A DNA stretch of 46,773 nucleotides from Candidatus Bathyarchaeota archaeon (GTDB lineage: Archaea > Thermoproteota > Bathyarchaeia > Bathyarchaeales > Bathycorpusculaceae). The notes beneath the pieces are model-generated. The model saw only the letters and a program-made list of their open reading frames with translations, ran no database searches and was not told where the DNA came from. Location of the stretch: contig PKYH01000046.1 of the NCBI GenBank assembly GCA_003133625.1, positions 1 to 46,773 on the forward strand, read 5' to 3'. Shown in pieces: positions 15,376 to 25,319 of the stretch (the first letter of the stretch is position 1; the number at the start of each line of letters is the position of its first letter). A program made the position numbers and the translations under genes.

Positions 15376-17753
15376 ACGATAACCTCTTCATCCACCGTAA
15401 AACCAGCTATGCGCTCTACGAGGTAGCCTTAGCCAAAGCCACCAACCAACAACTCGTCGAAATCAGCAACGAGCTAGCCTTAGGCTCAAGCCTACAAGAA
15501 ATGAAGAGTATCCAAACTTACTTCAAGAAAGAAGACAGAAACCCAACTGATGTGGAGCTGCAAACCATCAGCCAAACATGGTCAGAACACTGCTACCACA
15601 AAACCTTCAAAGGAAGAATCCGCTTGGACGGCAAAGAAATCGACAGCCTCTTCAAAACTTACATTGCAAAAGCCACAAAAGAAATCAACCCGCCCTGGTG
15701 CTTCAGCGTCTTCGAAGATAACGCTGGCATCGTCCGTTTTGACAAGGGCTATGGAATAGCCGTCAAAGTTGAAACCCACAACCACCCATCCGCCGTTGAA
15801 CCCTTCGGCGGTGCAGCCACTGGTGTTGGCGGCGTAATTCGAGACATCCTCGGTGTCTGGGCAGACCCAATCGCGTGCACGGACGTTTTAGGCTTCGGAC
15901 CACTAGATTACGATTATAACAAGCTTCCTGCAGGCGTTAAACACCCAAAATACGTGTATATGGGCGTCACTGCTGGCATCAGCGCTTATGGAAATAACAT
16001 GGGCATCCCAACTGTAAACGGAGCAATATACTTTGACGACAGCTACACAGGCAACGTCACCGTATACTGCGGATGCATAGGACTTTTACCATTAAACAAG
16101 TTCATTAAAAACGCTAAACCTGAACATGCAATTGTGCTGGCAGGTGGAAAAACAGGACGCGACGGCATCCATGGCGTAACCTTCGCCTCAGCCGAATTAA
16201 CTGAGAAATCAGAAGAAATCTCAAGACCAGCCGTACAAATCGCCGACCCAATTGAAGAAGAGAAAGTCAAACGGGCATTAATAGAAATCCGCGACCTCCT
16301 ATTGGCATCGTCGACTACTGATCTTGGCGGAGGAGGCTTATCCTCAGCCGTCGGCGAAACTGCCGAAAAATTCGACTGCGGAGCGACCGTTGAGCTTGGC
16401 AAGGTACCGTTGAAGTATCAGGGTTTGGCTCCGTGGGAAGTTTACATTTCAGAATCGCAGGAAAGAATGCTCCTAACCGTGCCACCGGAAAACTTGGAGC
16501 GAGTCATGGCGATTTTTGAGAAAGAAGACGTTGAAGCCACAGCAATAGGCAAACTAACAACCGAGCGCCGCCTACAATTGAATTTTCACGACGAGAAAGT
16601 CGCCGACATGGACATGACGTTTCTATTTAATCCTTGCAAAAGCATGAAAACAGCAACCCTTGAAACCCTAAGCTTCACGGAACCAACGTTTCCTGAACCA
16701 GAAAACCTAACCGAAACCCTAATGCAGCTTCTTTCAGCGCCAAACATTGCCAGCAAAGAAAGCGTCATACGCACTTATGATCATGAGGTAAAAGGAAACA
16801 CGACGCTTAAACCCTTGCAGGGAGAGTACGCTGGACCGAACGACGCCGCTGTTCTGAAACCGCTCGACGATTCGTGGAAAGGCTTAGCGATTTCATGCGG
16901 GATGAACCCAAATTACGGGAAAATTGATGCTTACTGGATGGCAGCTTCAGCCATTGACGAGGCAGTGAGAAACAACATTGCCGTCGGAGGAAGAAGAATT
17001 GCCCTTCTGGATAACTTCACTTGGGGTAATCCTGAAAAGCCAGAGCGTTTGGGTTCGCTGGTAAGAGCCTGCCAAGCCTGCTACGACTTTGCAAAAGCGT
17101 TTAGAACGCCGTTTATCTCGGGAAAAGATAGCCTCTACAACGAGTCCCCGCTAGGTCCAGTCACACCGACACTGCTAATTACTGCAATAGGCATTGTTCC
17201 TAACATTCAATTTACCACTTCTATGGATTTGAAAGCGCCCGGCAACCTGCTCTATGTTGTCGGGGAAACGTTCAATGAACTTGGCGGTTCAGAATACTAC
17301 AAGCTCAAAGGCTACTTAGGCGCAAGCGTGCCCAAAGTGAAAGGAGCCAAAGCCAAGCGCACATTCAAAGCTGTAACTAAAGCCATCGATTTGGGCTTAA
17401 TCAAATCATGCCATGACCTCTCTGAAGGCGGGTTGGCTGTGGCGGCGGCGGAGATGGCGTTTGCAGGCGGCTACGGCTTGGAACTGGATTTAGGTAAAGT
17501 GCCGGGCAAAGCACTTGAGCGGAATGACTTTGTGTTGTTTTCAGAGTCAAACAGCCGCTTCCTTGTAGAAGTCTCGGAAAAAGATAGGCAAGAATTTGAG
17601 GCATTAATGAAAGGTAAAACCTGCTCTAAAATTGGCAAAGTAACTAAAGACGAGAAACTGCTCATTCACGGATTAAACCGAAAAATTGTAGTTGACGCTT
17701 CACTTGCCGAGCTGCGGCGTAGCTGGAAAAAAACGTTAAGCGGTGAGCCCTAA
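15372..17753 (+). CDS. purL: Phosphoribosylformylglycinamidine synthase, PurL subunit
   Basis: 793 residues, small-type PurL. Markers are QTWSEHCYHKTFKG, the ATP-site KVETHNHPSAVEPFGGAATGVGGVIRD, GGKTGRDGIHG and SSTTDLGGGGLSSAVGE. It converts FGAR to FGAM with ATP, using ammonia from PurQ. It overlaps purS by 4 nt, and purQ begins 1 nt after its stop. Confidence 0.95.
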   Translation: MNDNLFIHRKTSYALYEVALAKATNQQLVEISNELALGSSLQEMKSIQTYFKKEDRNPTDVELQTISQTWSEHCYHKTFKGRIRLDGKEIDSLFKTYIAKATKEINPPWCFSVFEDNAGIVRFDKGYGIAVKVETHNHPSAVEPFGGAATGVGGVIRDILGVWADPIACTDVLGFGPLDYDYNKLPAGVKHPKYVYMGVTAGISAYGNNMGIPTVNGAIYFDDSYTGNVTVYCGCIGLLPLNKFIKNAKPEHAIVLAGGKTGRDGIHGVTFASAELTEKSEEISRPAVQIADPIEEEKVKRALIEIRDLLLASSTTDLGGGGLSSAVGETAEKFDCGATVELGKVPLKYQGLAPWEVYISESQERMLLTVPPENLERVMAIFEKEDVEATAIGKLTTERRLQLNFHDEKVADMDMTFLFNPCKSMKTATLETLSFTEPTFPEPENLTETLMQLLSAPNIASKESVIRTYDHEVKGNTTLKPLQGEYAGPNDAAVLKPLDDSWKGLAISCGMNPNYGKIDAYWMAASAIDEAVRNNIAVGGRRIALLDNFTWGNPEKPERLGSLVRACQACYDFAKAFRTPFISGKDSLYNESPLGPVTPTLLITAIGIVPNIQFTTSMDLKAPGNLLYVVGETFNELGGSEYYKLKGYLGASVPKVKGAKAKRTFKAVTKAIDLGLIKSCHDLSEGGLAVAAAEMAFAGGYGLELDLGKVPGKALERNDFVLFSESNSRFLVEVSEKDRQEFEALMKGKTCSKIGKVTKDEKLLIHGLNRKIVVDASLAELRRSWKKTLSGEP

Positions 17754-17754
17754 A

Positions 17755-18573
17755 ATGAAGCTGGAAGAAATCAAAGTCTGCGTTATGCGCGTCGGCGGAA
17801 CCAACTGTGATTCAGAGACCCAGCGGGCATTTCAAGAGTTAGGCGTGCAAGCGGAAACCTTGCATGTTAACGAGTTAATAAAACGCCGAAATCTGCTGGA
17901 TTATCAGGTGCTGGTTTTTCCAGGCGGCTTCTCGTTCGGCGATTATGTGCGTTCAGGCGTGATTTTTGCGCGGTGGCTTAGCGCCAAGCTAGACAAAGAG
18001 ATTGAAACGTTTGTTGATGAAGGCAGACCAATTCTTGGTATATGCAACGGCTTTCAAATACTGGTTGAGTACGGTTTGCTTCCAGGCTTAGAAGGAGTGA
18101 GCACTTATCCTGAGGCTACATTGACCACGAATGAACCGCAAGGTTTCAAGTGTCAGTGGGTTTATCTCAAGCACGAAAATAAGGGAAAATGCGCTTTTAC
18201 AAACAAAATCCCAGCTGGAAAAGTGGTCAGGATGCCTATTGCTCATGGAGAAGGAAGACTACTGTTCCCTAAGGAGAAAGAACAGGAAATGCTTGCAAAA
18301 CTAAACAACAATGACATGGTTGTTTTCCGATACTGCGACAAAAACGGCAACATTGCAGACGGCAAGTACCCAGCTAATCCGAATGGTTCCTTCTATGACA
18401 TTGCTGGCATTTGCAACAGGGATGGAAACATTTTTGGTTTGATGCCTCATCCTGAAAGGGCAATGTACTGGTGGCAACAGCCCGACTGGACACGGCAACA
18501 GCAAATGCTGCAGTACGGCGACGGAAAACTAATCTTCCAAAGCATAATCGACAATTTAACCAAGAAGTGCTAA
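17755..18573 (+). CDS. purQ: Phosphoribosylformylglycinamidine synthase, PurQ glutaminase subunit
   Basis: Class I glutamine amidotransferase. The nucleophile Cys lies in GICNGFQILVEYGLLPG, and the His-Glu pair in LMPHPERAMYWW near the C-terminus; FPGGFSFGDYVRSG is typical of PurQ. It feeds ammonia to PurL. ATG 17755 lies 1 nt after the purL stop and matches the family N-terminus; a GTG at 17743 inside purL is a less likely start. Confidence 0.93.
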   Translation: MKLEEIKVCVMRVGGTNCDSETQRAFQELGVQAETLHVNELIKRRNLLDYQVLVFPGGFSFGDYVRSGVIFARWLSAKLDKEIETFVDEGRPILGICNGFQILVEYGLLPGLEGVSTYPEATLTTNEPQGFKCQWVYLKHENKGKCAFTNKIPAGKVVRMPIAHGEGRLLFPKEKEQEMLAKLNNNDMVVFRYCDKNGNIADGKYPANPNGSFYDIAGICNRDGNIFGLMPHPERAMYWWQQPDWTRQQQMLQYGDGKLIFQSIIDNLTKKC

Positions 18574-18676
18574 AGCTACAATCAACAGTCCGAGGTTTCA
18601 GCGGATGCGCTTATACACTTTTTGGGCTCGAAGGAAGGGAAAGTGTTCGACTGCGCCAAATCGAAAAATTGTTTTT

Positions 18677-18716
18677 GGCAAATCAAAATAAATTGGCAAA
18701 AAGAGATATATTTGCC
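18677..18716. promoter_or_regulatory. Promoter and candidate operator of the vapBC-like pair
   Basis: A TATA-like GATATATTT (18705-18713) lies about 37 bp before the antitoxin ATG. GGCAAA (18695-18700) and TTTGCC (18711-18716) form an inverted repeat around it with a 10-nt gap. A third GGCAAA lies at 18677-18682, 18 bp further up. This fits autorepression by an AbrB-type antitoxin complex. Confidence 0.5.
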
Positions 18717-18745
18717 ATTAACATCATTATTTGCTGGTGACGAAT

Positions 18746-18994
18746 ATGTCTGTGGAAGTTGGCAAGTATGGACGCATCGTTCTACCCAAACAGCTTCGCC
18801 AAAAATATGGCATGGATGAAGGCATTCGGCTTATCATCACTGAGTATATGGGGCGTATTTGTCTTGTTCCTGTAAGTAAGTATGAAAAGCCTACTGAGGC
18901 GTTATATGGCGCCGTGAAGTTGGAGAAGCCTATAAACGAGCCGAAGCGCCTGGCAAGAGAACACATTCGGAAAAAGTTGGTTGAGGGTTTATAG
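18746..18994 (+). CDS. vapB: AbrB/MazE-type antitoxin (VapB-like)
   Basis: N-terminal SpoVT-AbrB swapped-hairpin domain, VEVGKYGRIVLPKQLRQKYGM, followed by a helical tail that would bind the toxin. ATG 18746 follows GGTGA (18736-18740) by 5 nt; the TTG at 18731 is not needed. The stop shares its last base with the GTG start of the PIN gene, so the two are translated together. Its promoter carries an inverted repeat over the TATA box. Confidence 0.85.
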   Translation: MSVEVGKYGRIVLPKQLRQKYGMDEGIRLIITEYMGRICLVPVSKYEKPTEALYGAVKLEKPINEPKRLAREHIRKKLVEGL

Positions 18995-19395
18995 TGACTT
19001 GGTTCGTGGACACCAACGTCTTTATCTATGCTCTCACGGCTCACCCCCTTTTCGGGAAGACCGCTAAGAATATTCTTGAACGCATAGAAAACGGTGAACC
19101 GGCCATAACTTCTACATTGGTAATGTGTGAGGTAGCTTGGGTACTAGAAGCCATGGGTAAGCAAGGGGATATCAAGCCTAGTCTTGAAAAGATGATGTCC
19201 TACAAGGCTTTAAAAGTCGTCGGTTTCAGCGGCGATGACCTGTTGGTAGGAGCAAATAACATGATTGCTGAGAATTTAGACTTTAATGACGGTGTAAACC
19301 TTGCTTTGATGATGCGATTAGGAGTTACTGAAGTTTATTCTAACGACCAAAAACACTTTGGTAAAGTAGACTTTCTAAAGTTGGTTTTCGGCTAA
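18994..19395 (+). CDS. vapC: PIN-domain ribonuclease toxin (VapC-like)
   Basis: 133 residues starting with GTG. PIN-domain acidic residues are visible: Asp6 (WFVDTNVF), Glu near 46 (VMCEVAW), Asp in LDFNDGVNLAL and Asp in VYSNDQKHF. These chelate metal to cleave RNA. It is preceded without a gap by the AbrB-type antitoxin gene, giving a type II toxin-antitoxin pair. The RNA target is unknown. Confidence 0.88.
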   Translation: MTWFVDTNVFIYALTAHPLFGKTAKNILERIENGEPAITSTLVMCEVAWVLEAMGKQGDIKPSLEKMMSYKALKVVGFSGDDLLVGANNMIAENLDFNDGVNLALMMRLGVTEVYSNDQKHFGKVDFLKLVFG

Positions 19396-19461
19396 TCCTC
19401 GAGTCTCACTTGCACTTTGTCCTGAGGCTCTTTGGTTTCCACACCATTATGTTAGTTTTAA

Positions 19462-20373
19462 CTAAATCGATGCTAAATCTTTAGCATAGGGCAAGCCTGC
19501 ACGTGCGCCCATCTCCATTACGCATCTTGAAGCAACAAAATTCGCCAGCCGCCCGCATTCGGAGAGGCTTTTGTTTTTAATTAAGCCGTAGAGGAAGCCA
19601 GCGCAAAAAGCGTCCCCAGCACCAGTCGTATCAACAACTTTCACTTTGAAGGGTTCGATTCTTATCCGCTCGCGGCCATCGGTCACGTAACAGCCTGCGC
19701 TACCAAGCTTTACAGCAACGATTTTGACGCCTCGCCCAATCATGAAGTCAGCGCCTTTGCAATAGTCAGATTCGCCTGTTAACTGTTCAAGTTCAAATGA
19801 GTTAGGCATCAAAACGTACGTTTTTTTGATTATGGATTCTATGGCTGAGTAGCCTTTTTGTGCGTATACTGCGCCAGGGTCAAAGCTGACTTTAACGTCG
19901 CTTGGTAGTGTGGTTAAGAGTTTTTTTTGTGTTTGGAGGGATTTTTCACCTACAAAAGAGGTTAAATGCAAAAACTTCGCTTGTGATGCGTAATCGGGTT
20001 TTATTTCTTTAAATTTGATTGTGTCGTTGACGCCTGAATTGATGTATAATGCTCTTGCACCTTTTTTGTCAACAAAGCCAAGCACTGAACCGCTTTTCCC
20101 TTGCTCTGCTTTGATTATGCCGTTTGTATCTACGCCTTCATCGCTAAAACAATCCAGCTGTAACTTGCCTTCTCTGTCACTGGCTACTTTGCCTATGAAG
20201 CCCGCTTTGCAGCCGAGCCTTATCAACCCAACTGTGGTGTTTGCGGCTGAGCCTCCGCAAGACTCAGTGTAATCCTCAATGAAGCTTTCTTCTTCAGCCC
20301 GTGCAAGGCTGTTCACTTTGAAAAGCAGGTCAACGTTAAGTGCGCCAAAACCAACAACGTCAAATTTGGTCAT
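19462..20373 (-). CDS. PfkB-family carbohydrate/nucleoside kinase
   Basis: 303 residues, ribokinase fold. The N-terminal signature [30 protein letters not shown] and the C-terminal PfkB signature [19 protein letters not shown] (with the catalytic Asp) are present. Substrate is uncertain: ribose, adenosine/guanosine or another sugar. It overlaps ftr by 4 nt at the end of the purF-purD-HAD-ftr operon, so a nucleoside or ribose-phosphate role fits context but is inferred. Confidence 0.9.
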   Translation of the reverse strand: MTKFDVVGFGALNVDLLFKVNSLARAEEESFIEDYTESCGGSAANTTVGLIRLGCKAGFIGKVASDREGKLQLDCFSDEGVDTNGIIKAEQGKSGSVLGFVDKKGARALYINSGVNDTIKFKEIKPDYASQAKFLHLTSFVGEKSLQTQKKLLTTLPSDVKVSFDPGAVYAQKGYSAIESIIKKTYVLMPNSFELEQLTGESDYCKGADFMIGRGVKIVAVKLGSAGCYVTDGRERIRIEPFKVKVVDTTGAGDAFCAGFLYGLIKNKSLSECGRLANFVASRCVMEMGARAGLPYAKDLASI

Positions 20374-21281
20374 GGAAACAGCTCTCGCAAAAATATTTTA
20401 TGTTCGCCTAGTTTGCCGCCGTAGTTGCCAGCGGAAACCTTCACGACGCCATCAATGCCTAACACCGCTTCGATTCCAGCTTTAGTTGCTTTTTTAACAG
20501 CATCTAAAGAAACGCCATCTATGACTATCTCTGCTATGTAGCCTACGCCTTCAGGAACCTTGGATTCTTTGCCTAACCGCTCCTTAAGAGATGGGCAATA
20601 CAGGTGGTTAGTTGTTGGACCAATCTTGGGAAAATGAGTTTCCGGCTTGGAGCCTGCAGAGCAGACGTCAAAGGGTGTAACTATACCACGTACATTATGG
20701 ATGGCGGCTAAGGCTTTTTCTCCTGCTTGCCTTAAGGCTTCTTTTGTTTTACACATCACCCAAAAATTACCGCCCATAACACCGCGGCCATAGCCTAAGT
20801 ACCGCTCAATGATAAAGTCAGGAACCATCAGTGGGACAACGATGACTTCTCTACCGTGGCGCTTTTCAACCCATTCATAGCCGTCACCGCAGTGCCCAAC
20901 ACTCTCCATCATGTCCATTTTGCCCTCAGCACTTGTCAAAGCGTCGTAGACAGCGGTGAAAGGCTTGACTAGGATGTCTTGGCGGATGCGGTAGGAAAGC
21001 TCGGTTTCAAACTTTTTTAGTGATTCAGCGAAGGCTTTTTTGGGGTTTATTTCTCCCCAGAACTGCAGTATCGCGCCTTTGCGCTTATCAGGAGTTTCTT
21101 TTGGGCTGAGATATTTTTCGACTCCGCCTTCAACTCTGCCAATCACAACGGATGGCGTTGCTGTTGAATTTTCAGCAGCCTTACGTAAGGTTTCCTCGTC
21201 GTCGGCTGTAACAATTACTCGGCAAAAGATTCCAGTAAAAGCTTCGGCGTACGTGTCCTCTATTAATGCTTTTTTTGGCAT
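20370..21281 (-). CDS. ftr: Formylmethanofuran:tetrahydromethanopterin formyltransferase
   Basis: 303 residues, usual length. It has FTR-family segments such as [47 protein letters not shown] and the C-terminal [21 protein letters not shown]. It moves the formyl group from formylmethanofuran to N5 of tetrahydromethanopterin in the methyl branch of the archaeal Wood-Ljungdahl pathway. The enzyme is cytoplasmic. It sits inside a purine-biosynthesis operon with overlaps or 0-nt gaps, which is unusual. Confidence 0.93.
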   Translation of the reverse strand: MPKKALIEDTYAEAFTGIFCRVIVTADDEETLRKAAENSTATPSVVIGRVEGGVEKYLSPKETPDKRKGAILQFWGEINPKKAFAESLKKFETELSYRIRQDILVKPFTAVYDALTSAEGKMDMMESVGHCGDGYEWVEKRHGREVIVVPLMVPDFIIERYLGYGRGVMGGNFWVMCKTKEALRQAGEKALAAIHNVRGIVTPFDVCSAGSKPETHFPKIGPTTNHLYCPSLKERLGKESKVPEGVGYIAEIVIDGVSLDAVKKATKAGIEAVLGIDGVVKVSAGNYGGKLGEHKIFLRELFP

Positions 21282-22364
21282 TTATCCGAGTCTCCCGATG
21301 GCTACTCCTCGCACTTTCTTCCTAAATTCGCTGCTTTCTTTTACCATCGTTTCCATATTTTCAGCTGTTACTATTTGAGCTTTAGGCAAGGCATCAGGAT
21401 ACAGGTCTGAGAGCTGTCTCAGCAAAGCAGCGTCCACTCCTCTTTTTTTGAGCGCTTCATAACTCCAAGACCGAAGCGTACGCATTGTTTTTTCTTTCCC
21501 AAATCTGCAGAACAAATCAGCAATCACAGCAGTGATAACATTATTTTCGGACAGAACCGCTACTTCAGCATTTTTAACTGCGTAACTATTGCCATTAAAG
21601 GAGACAGTTAAGCCGCCCTTGGCTCGCACCAGTTTGAAGGCTTCCACGTCGGTTATGCTGTCGCCCACGTACATCACATCCGCTATTTTTGCGCTTAAAC
21701 GTTTTACGGCATCGCGGATTGCTTCGGCTTTTTGCTCGCCACCAACAGTTACCACATCAATGAACATCTTACCAACGCTCATCTTCGGTATTTCGCTCCA
21801 GAAAATCTCATCTAAACGCTGAATTATCGCCTGGTCATTGCGTGAAAAATCTTCCATTGTCCTTGCGGCTGAAGGGATGTCAATTATATGCATCTTCACA
21901 ATTTCCTTAGCTATTTCTTTTAGTCGCTTTTTTTCTTGTTGGGTGGTGGCGTATTTTTCTAGGCTTAGTTTGGTGCAGTAGGTGTTTTCGTATGGGAATG
22001 CTAATGCTTTGCACAGCGCTCTTATGTAATGCTCGTAACTGGTGCTGACGATGAAGGCGTTGGCTATAGCTTGCACGTAGTGAAGCGTATTTTGGCTGTT
22101 AGCGATTAAAACAATATTTTTCTCTGAAAAGTCTTCCATCTGCTTATCCGTAACATCGTACGCTTTAAAGAAAGGCAAAACCAGCTTCAACGTGCTGCCT
22201 GCAGAGTAACTGGGCTTTCGCAGAACATCCGCCAATACATCGTCGTACTTGCTTATGTTAGCAAAAAGTTTGTCTCCTTCTGGAATAAAGTGGGCTGTTA
22301 ACTCGAAGGCGTTGTCGTTTTTGGAGATTGGTCCTTCACAGTCAGAAATGAAGATGCGCTTCAC
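21282..22364 (-). CDS. HAD-superfamily protein (archaeal COG4030-like)
   Basis: 360 residues. HAD motif I is altered to ISDCEGPI at the N-terminus. Motif II may be SNSQNT- or STSYEH-like, and the Mg-binding motif IV VMYVGDSITDVEAF is clear near residue 240. This arrangement fits a predicted archaeal hydrolase/phosphatase family. Substrate is unknown. It overlaps purD by 4 nt and abuts ftr, so it may act on a phosphorylated purine or pterin intermediate, which is inference only. Confidence 0.75.
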   Translation of the reverse strand: MKRIFISDCEGPISKNDNAFELTAHFIPEGDKLFANISKYDDVLADVLRKPSYSAGSTLKLVLPFFKAYDVTDKQMEDFSEKNIVLIANSQNTLHYVQAIANAFIVSTSYEHYIRALCKALAFPYENTYCTKLSLEKYATTQQEKKRLKEIAKEIVKMHIIDIPSAARTMEDFSRNDQAIIQRLDEIFWSEIPKMSVGKMFIDVVTVGGEQKAEAIRDAVKRLSAKIADVMYVGDSITDVEAFKLVRAKGGLTVSFNGNSYAVKNAEVAVLSENNVITAVIADLFCRFGKEKTMRTLRSWSYEALKKRGVDAALLRQLSDLYPDALPKAQIVTAENMETMVKESSEFRKKVRGVAIGRLG

Positions 22365-23776
22365 GCTTTGCGCCTCAAATTATCCATGTGACTAACGCTT
22401 TTTGCAATATGCTGCTTTGAGGCAACGTCGGTTCGGTTCCACAATGCCCCGCCCCTGATTGCTTTGGCGCCTTCAAGGCTGATTTCGCGCGCTTCCTCGA
22501 TGCTTTTGCCGATGCCTAAAACTCCGACTGTGCGGGATTTCAAAGCGTAGTTTTTGCCGTTTCTTGTTTCCATTGAGCCGGGGTAGATGCAGATTCTATT
22601 ACCATACTTTTTGGTTAACGCATAAGCCTTTGAGAGGTCAACTTGAGTGCTAACGACTGATTTGTCTATTTGGTTGGGGAACACGTCTGCGTAGCCGCCA
22701 TAGTCTGATGGAACTTTATATGTTAAAACGGTCGCCGCCTTTTCCAACGCGACACTCGTTAGATTTCCCTCAATCATCTTGAAGCATACGTCAACAAAAT
22801 CATCTTTGATTAGTGGAAGGAGGTTGATTATTTCTGGGTCGCCGGGACGACTGTTGTTCTCAAGAACCTTAATCCCGTGGCCAGTGTGCATGAAGGCAAG
22901 ATATAGGGGCACGCCTCTAAGCGCTGAATCATCTTTAATCTTAGCTTTCCAACCTTCGAAAATTTTATTGGCTAACGCAAGTTCCTGTTCCCGTTCAGCC
23001 GCAGTCAAGAATGGCAATGTGTCGCCAACGTCCTTGTATGAGCCCATTCCACCAGTGTTGGGACCTTTATCGTCATCAAAGGCACGCTTGTAATCGCGTG
23101 TATCTGGCAGGGGAATAAAGTGTTTGCCATCACAGAAAGCCATGAAACTGGATTCTTCCCCATCTATCTTTTCCTCTATGATAACTGAGCTGTATTGGAA
23201 GTTGGACATGAAATGCTCAAAAAGTTGCTCTCGAGTAGCAAAGTGGTCTCCCCATACGCCGACGCCTTTTCCCAAAGCAGGCTTATCAGGCTTAACCACA
23301 GCGTGGTTATCTAGCTCATCTAGCCAGCGGTAAACGGCGCTTTTAACTTCCGCTTCACCCTTGTAGTCGGCTGGATTAAAAATCTTGAAGCGGGGATTAG
23401 CTTCTGGCGCAATCTCTTGGAAAAGCAGGCGCTGCTCTATTTTGCTGGCTTCTATGGCGTATTCTTGCTTTGGACAAATAACCGGTAATCCAGTGCGTTT
23501 CTCAACGAGGTCGCGGATTCCTTCAATTATGGGTTTTTCTGAACCGACCAGAACGAAATCGATTTTATCCTTGCTTGATTCAGCGAATTTGCAGATTTCT
23601 TCAACGTCAAGGTTTGGGATGACAACGTGTTTTGCGGCTTTTTCTGCATTGAAAGGGTTCCGTTGTTTATCGGCGATGTAGAGTTCCACTTGGTAGTTTC
23701 TGCTTTGTAGAAGAGCGTCAACCATGGCGACTTCTCTTGCGCCGTAGGAAACGACCAGTATACCTATTTTTTCCAT
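22361..23776 (-). CDS. purD: Phosphoribosylamine-glycine ligase (GAR synthetase)
   Basis: 471 residues, ATP-grasp enzyme. It has GYGAREVA-like start (ILVVSYGAREVAMVDALL), HAVVKPDKPALGKGVGVWGD in the ATP-grasp core, GEESSFMAFCDG, DDDKGPNTGGMGS and LENNSRPGDPEI. It makes GAR from phosphoribosylamine, glycine and ATP. It is slightly longer than typical (~430 aa). It lies 61 nt after purF and overlaps the HAD gene by 4 nt. Confidence 0.9.
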   Translation of the reverse strand: MEKIGILVVSYGAREVAMVDALLQSRNYQVELYIADKQRNPFNAEKAAKHVVIPNLDVEEICKFAESSKDKIDFVLVGSEKPIIEGIRDLVEKRTGLPVICPKQEYAIEASKIEQRLLFQEIAPEANPRFKIFNPADYKGEAEVKSAVYRWLDELDNHAVVKPDKPALGKGVGVWGDHFATREQLFEHFMSNFQYSSVIIEEKIDGEESSFMAFCDGKHFIPLPDTRDYKRAFDDDKGPNTGGMGSYKDVGDTLPFLTAAEREQELALANKIFEGWKAKIKDDSALRGVPLYLAFMHTGHGIKVLENNSRPGDPEIINLLPLIKDDFVDVCFKMIEGNLTSVALEKAATVLTYKVPSDYGGYADVFPNQIDKSVVSTQVDLSKAYALTKKYGNRICIYPGSMETRNGKNYALKSRTVGVLGIGKSIEEAREISLEGAKAIRGGALWNRTDVASKQHIAKSVSHMDNLRRKA

Positions 23777-23837
23777 TCAAGATACACCGTTATGCTAAGA
23801 GAGGAGAGGGAACGCTTAATTTGCTTTGCCACCGCAG

Positions 23838-25319
23838 TCAGGGTTGAACTTCATCCGACTCGTAAATTCTCGTTTTTTCCTCATAGCCATCAAAGAATCT
23901 AGTTTTCATGGCATCAGCCATTTTTTGAGCACATGGGGTTGGATACTTGCCTGTAATGCAGGCTAAACAGAGTTGGTCTTGTGTTTGACCAGTGGCACGT
24001 ACTAATCCCTCAATGGACTGGTAGCATACGCCGTCTGCACCTATGATTTTAGCGATTTCTTCGGCGCTGTGTTTTGAGCCGACGAGTTGCCCGTAAGTTG
24101 ACATGTCAATTCCGTAAAAGCAAGGTCCAATAATTCGTGGAAAAGTAACGAAGACATAAATTTTTTTGGCTCCTGATTTTCGTAATTTATCTATAATTAC
24201 CTTGGTTGTGTCCCCTCTGACTATGCTGTCTTCGGTTACGATAACTCGTTTACCATTAACTTTCGGACCTAAAATGTTGATTTTCCTATCAATCGTGGAA
24301 AAGCGCTCCATGTTTAGGAGTATGAAGGCTCTCTCGGTAACATAACGGTGCCGCCTTGATGCCCGTTCCCATCGTAAGCCTGATGCTTCATGGACCCCCA
24401 TGGCTGGGTCATCGCCGGTTTCAGGCACTGAGAGAATCATGTCGCTATTCTTTACTATTTCAGGATATTCTTTAACGATATTTCTGCCGAACTCTTCGCG
24501 TATTTCGTAAACGTATTTGTCGTCAAACCTTGAATCGGGCCTAGCAAAATAAGCGTATTCGAAAGCGCAAAAAGCTGGGTGAGGGTTTTTAATGATTTGT
24601 GTGCGTTTGAAGCCGTCTTGTGAAACTGTGACTAATTCGCCTGGTTTTAGTTCGAAGTCTCTTACTAAACTGTTCATGTCTAAGCTTGCGGTTTCGGAGG
24701 AAAAAGCGTAGGTTGCCCCAGCAGGGTCATGCCCAGCGCATAGCGGTTTTATTCCATGCGGGTCTTTGAAGGCGAAAAAGTCTCCGTCTCCGGTTAGGCC
24801 TGTTACTGAGAATGCGCCGTCTAAGCTTTCCATGACGGAGCGAACTGCAGATGCTAAGTCTTTGCCTTGTTTGAGTCCAAGGAGCATTTTGTGGCATACT
24901 ATGTCGGAGTCGCAATTGTAGAGGAAGTCTGGGAAGTTTTCGGTCATTTCTTTTTTCAGCGGCAAAGTGTTAACTATGTTGCCGTTGAATGAGAGTGCAA
25001 GTTTTATGCCATTTGCTGAAGCGGTGACTGGTTGAGTGCCTTGGATAAGTGAGGCATCATCACATTTGCCTGACGTTGTGTATCGAACGTTGCCGATGCC
25101 CATAGATCCTGGAAGGCGCCCGAACCATTCTTGTATGGCGTTAGTTTTTATTTTTGGAACTAAATCCAAGTTCTTGTAAACAAAAAATTGTTTGTTGTTG
25201 TATGTGAGGAAGCCGTGTGATTGATGACCTCGGTGGTTTTGGGCTCGGAGACCCCAGTAAACATACGGAAAGACAGGATGATTTTCATAATTTATTGCAC
25301 CAAAGATGCCGCAGCCTAT
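23838..25319 (-). CDS. purF: Amidophosphoribosyltransferase (probable ATA start)
   Basis: It makes phosphoribosylamine from PRPP and glutamine. The frame includes the N-terminal glutaminase: GCGIFGAINYENH with nucleophile Cys at codon 3, WGLRAQNHRGHQSHGF, and GIGNVRYTTSG. The C-terminal PRPP-binding loop is RVIVTEDSIVRGDTT. No ATG, GTG or TTG exists between the upstream TAG and the Cys. The first possible start after the Cys is a TTG at 25169, which would remove the catalytic residue. ATA at 25317-25319 has GAAGGGA (25328-25334) 8 nt upstream and gives M-G-C-G-I-F-G, close to the normal mature N-terminus. About 493 residues, usual length. A base-call error is the alternative. Confidence 0.88.
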   Translation of the reverse strand: MGCGIFGAINYENHPVFPYVYWGLRAQNHRGHQSHGFLTYNNKQFFVYKNLDLVPKIKTNAIQEWFGRLPGSMGIGNVRYTTSGKCDDASLIQGTQPVTASANGIKLALSFNGNIVNTLPLKKEMTENFPDFLYNCDSDIVCHKMLLGLKQGKDLASAVRSVMESLDGAFSVTGLTGDGDFFAFKDPHGIKPLCAGHDPAGATYAFSSETASLDMNSLVRDFELKPGELVTVSQDGFKRTQIIKNPHPAFCAFEYAYFARPDSRFDDKYVYEIREEFGRNIVKEYPEIVKNSDMILSVPETGDDPAMGVHEASGLRWERASRRHRYVTERAFILLNMERFSTIDRKINILGPKVNGKRVIVTEDSIVRGDTTKVIIDKLRKSGAKKIYVFVTFPRIIGPCFYGIDMSTYGQLVGSKHSAEEIAKIIGADGVCYQSIEGLVRATGQTQDQLCLACITGKYPTPCAQKMADAMKTRFFDGYEEKTRIYESDEVQP

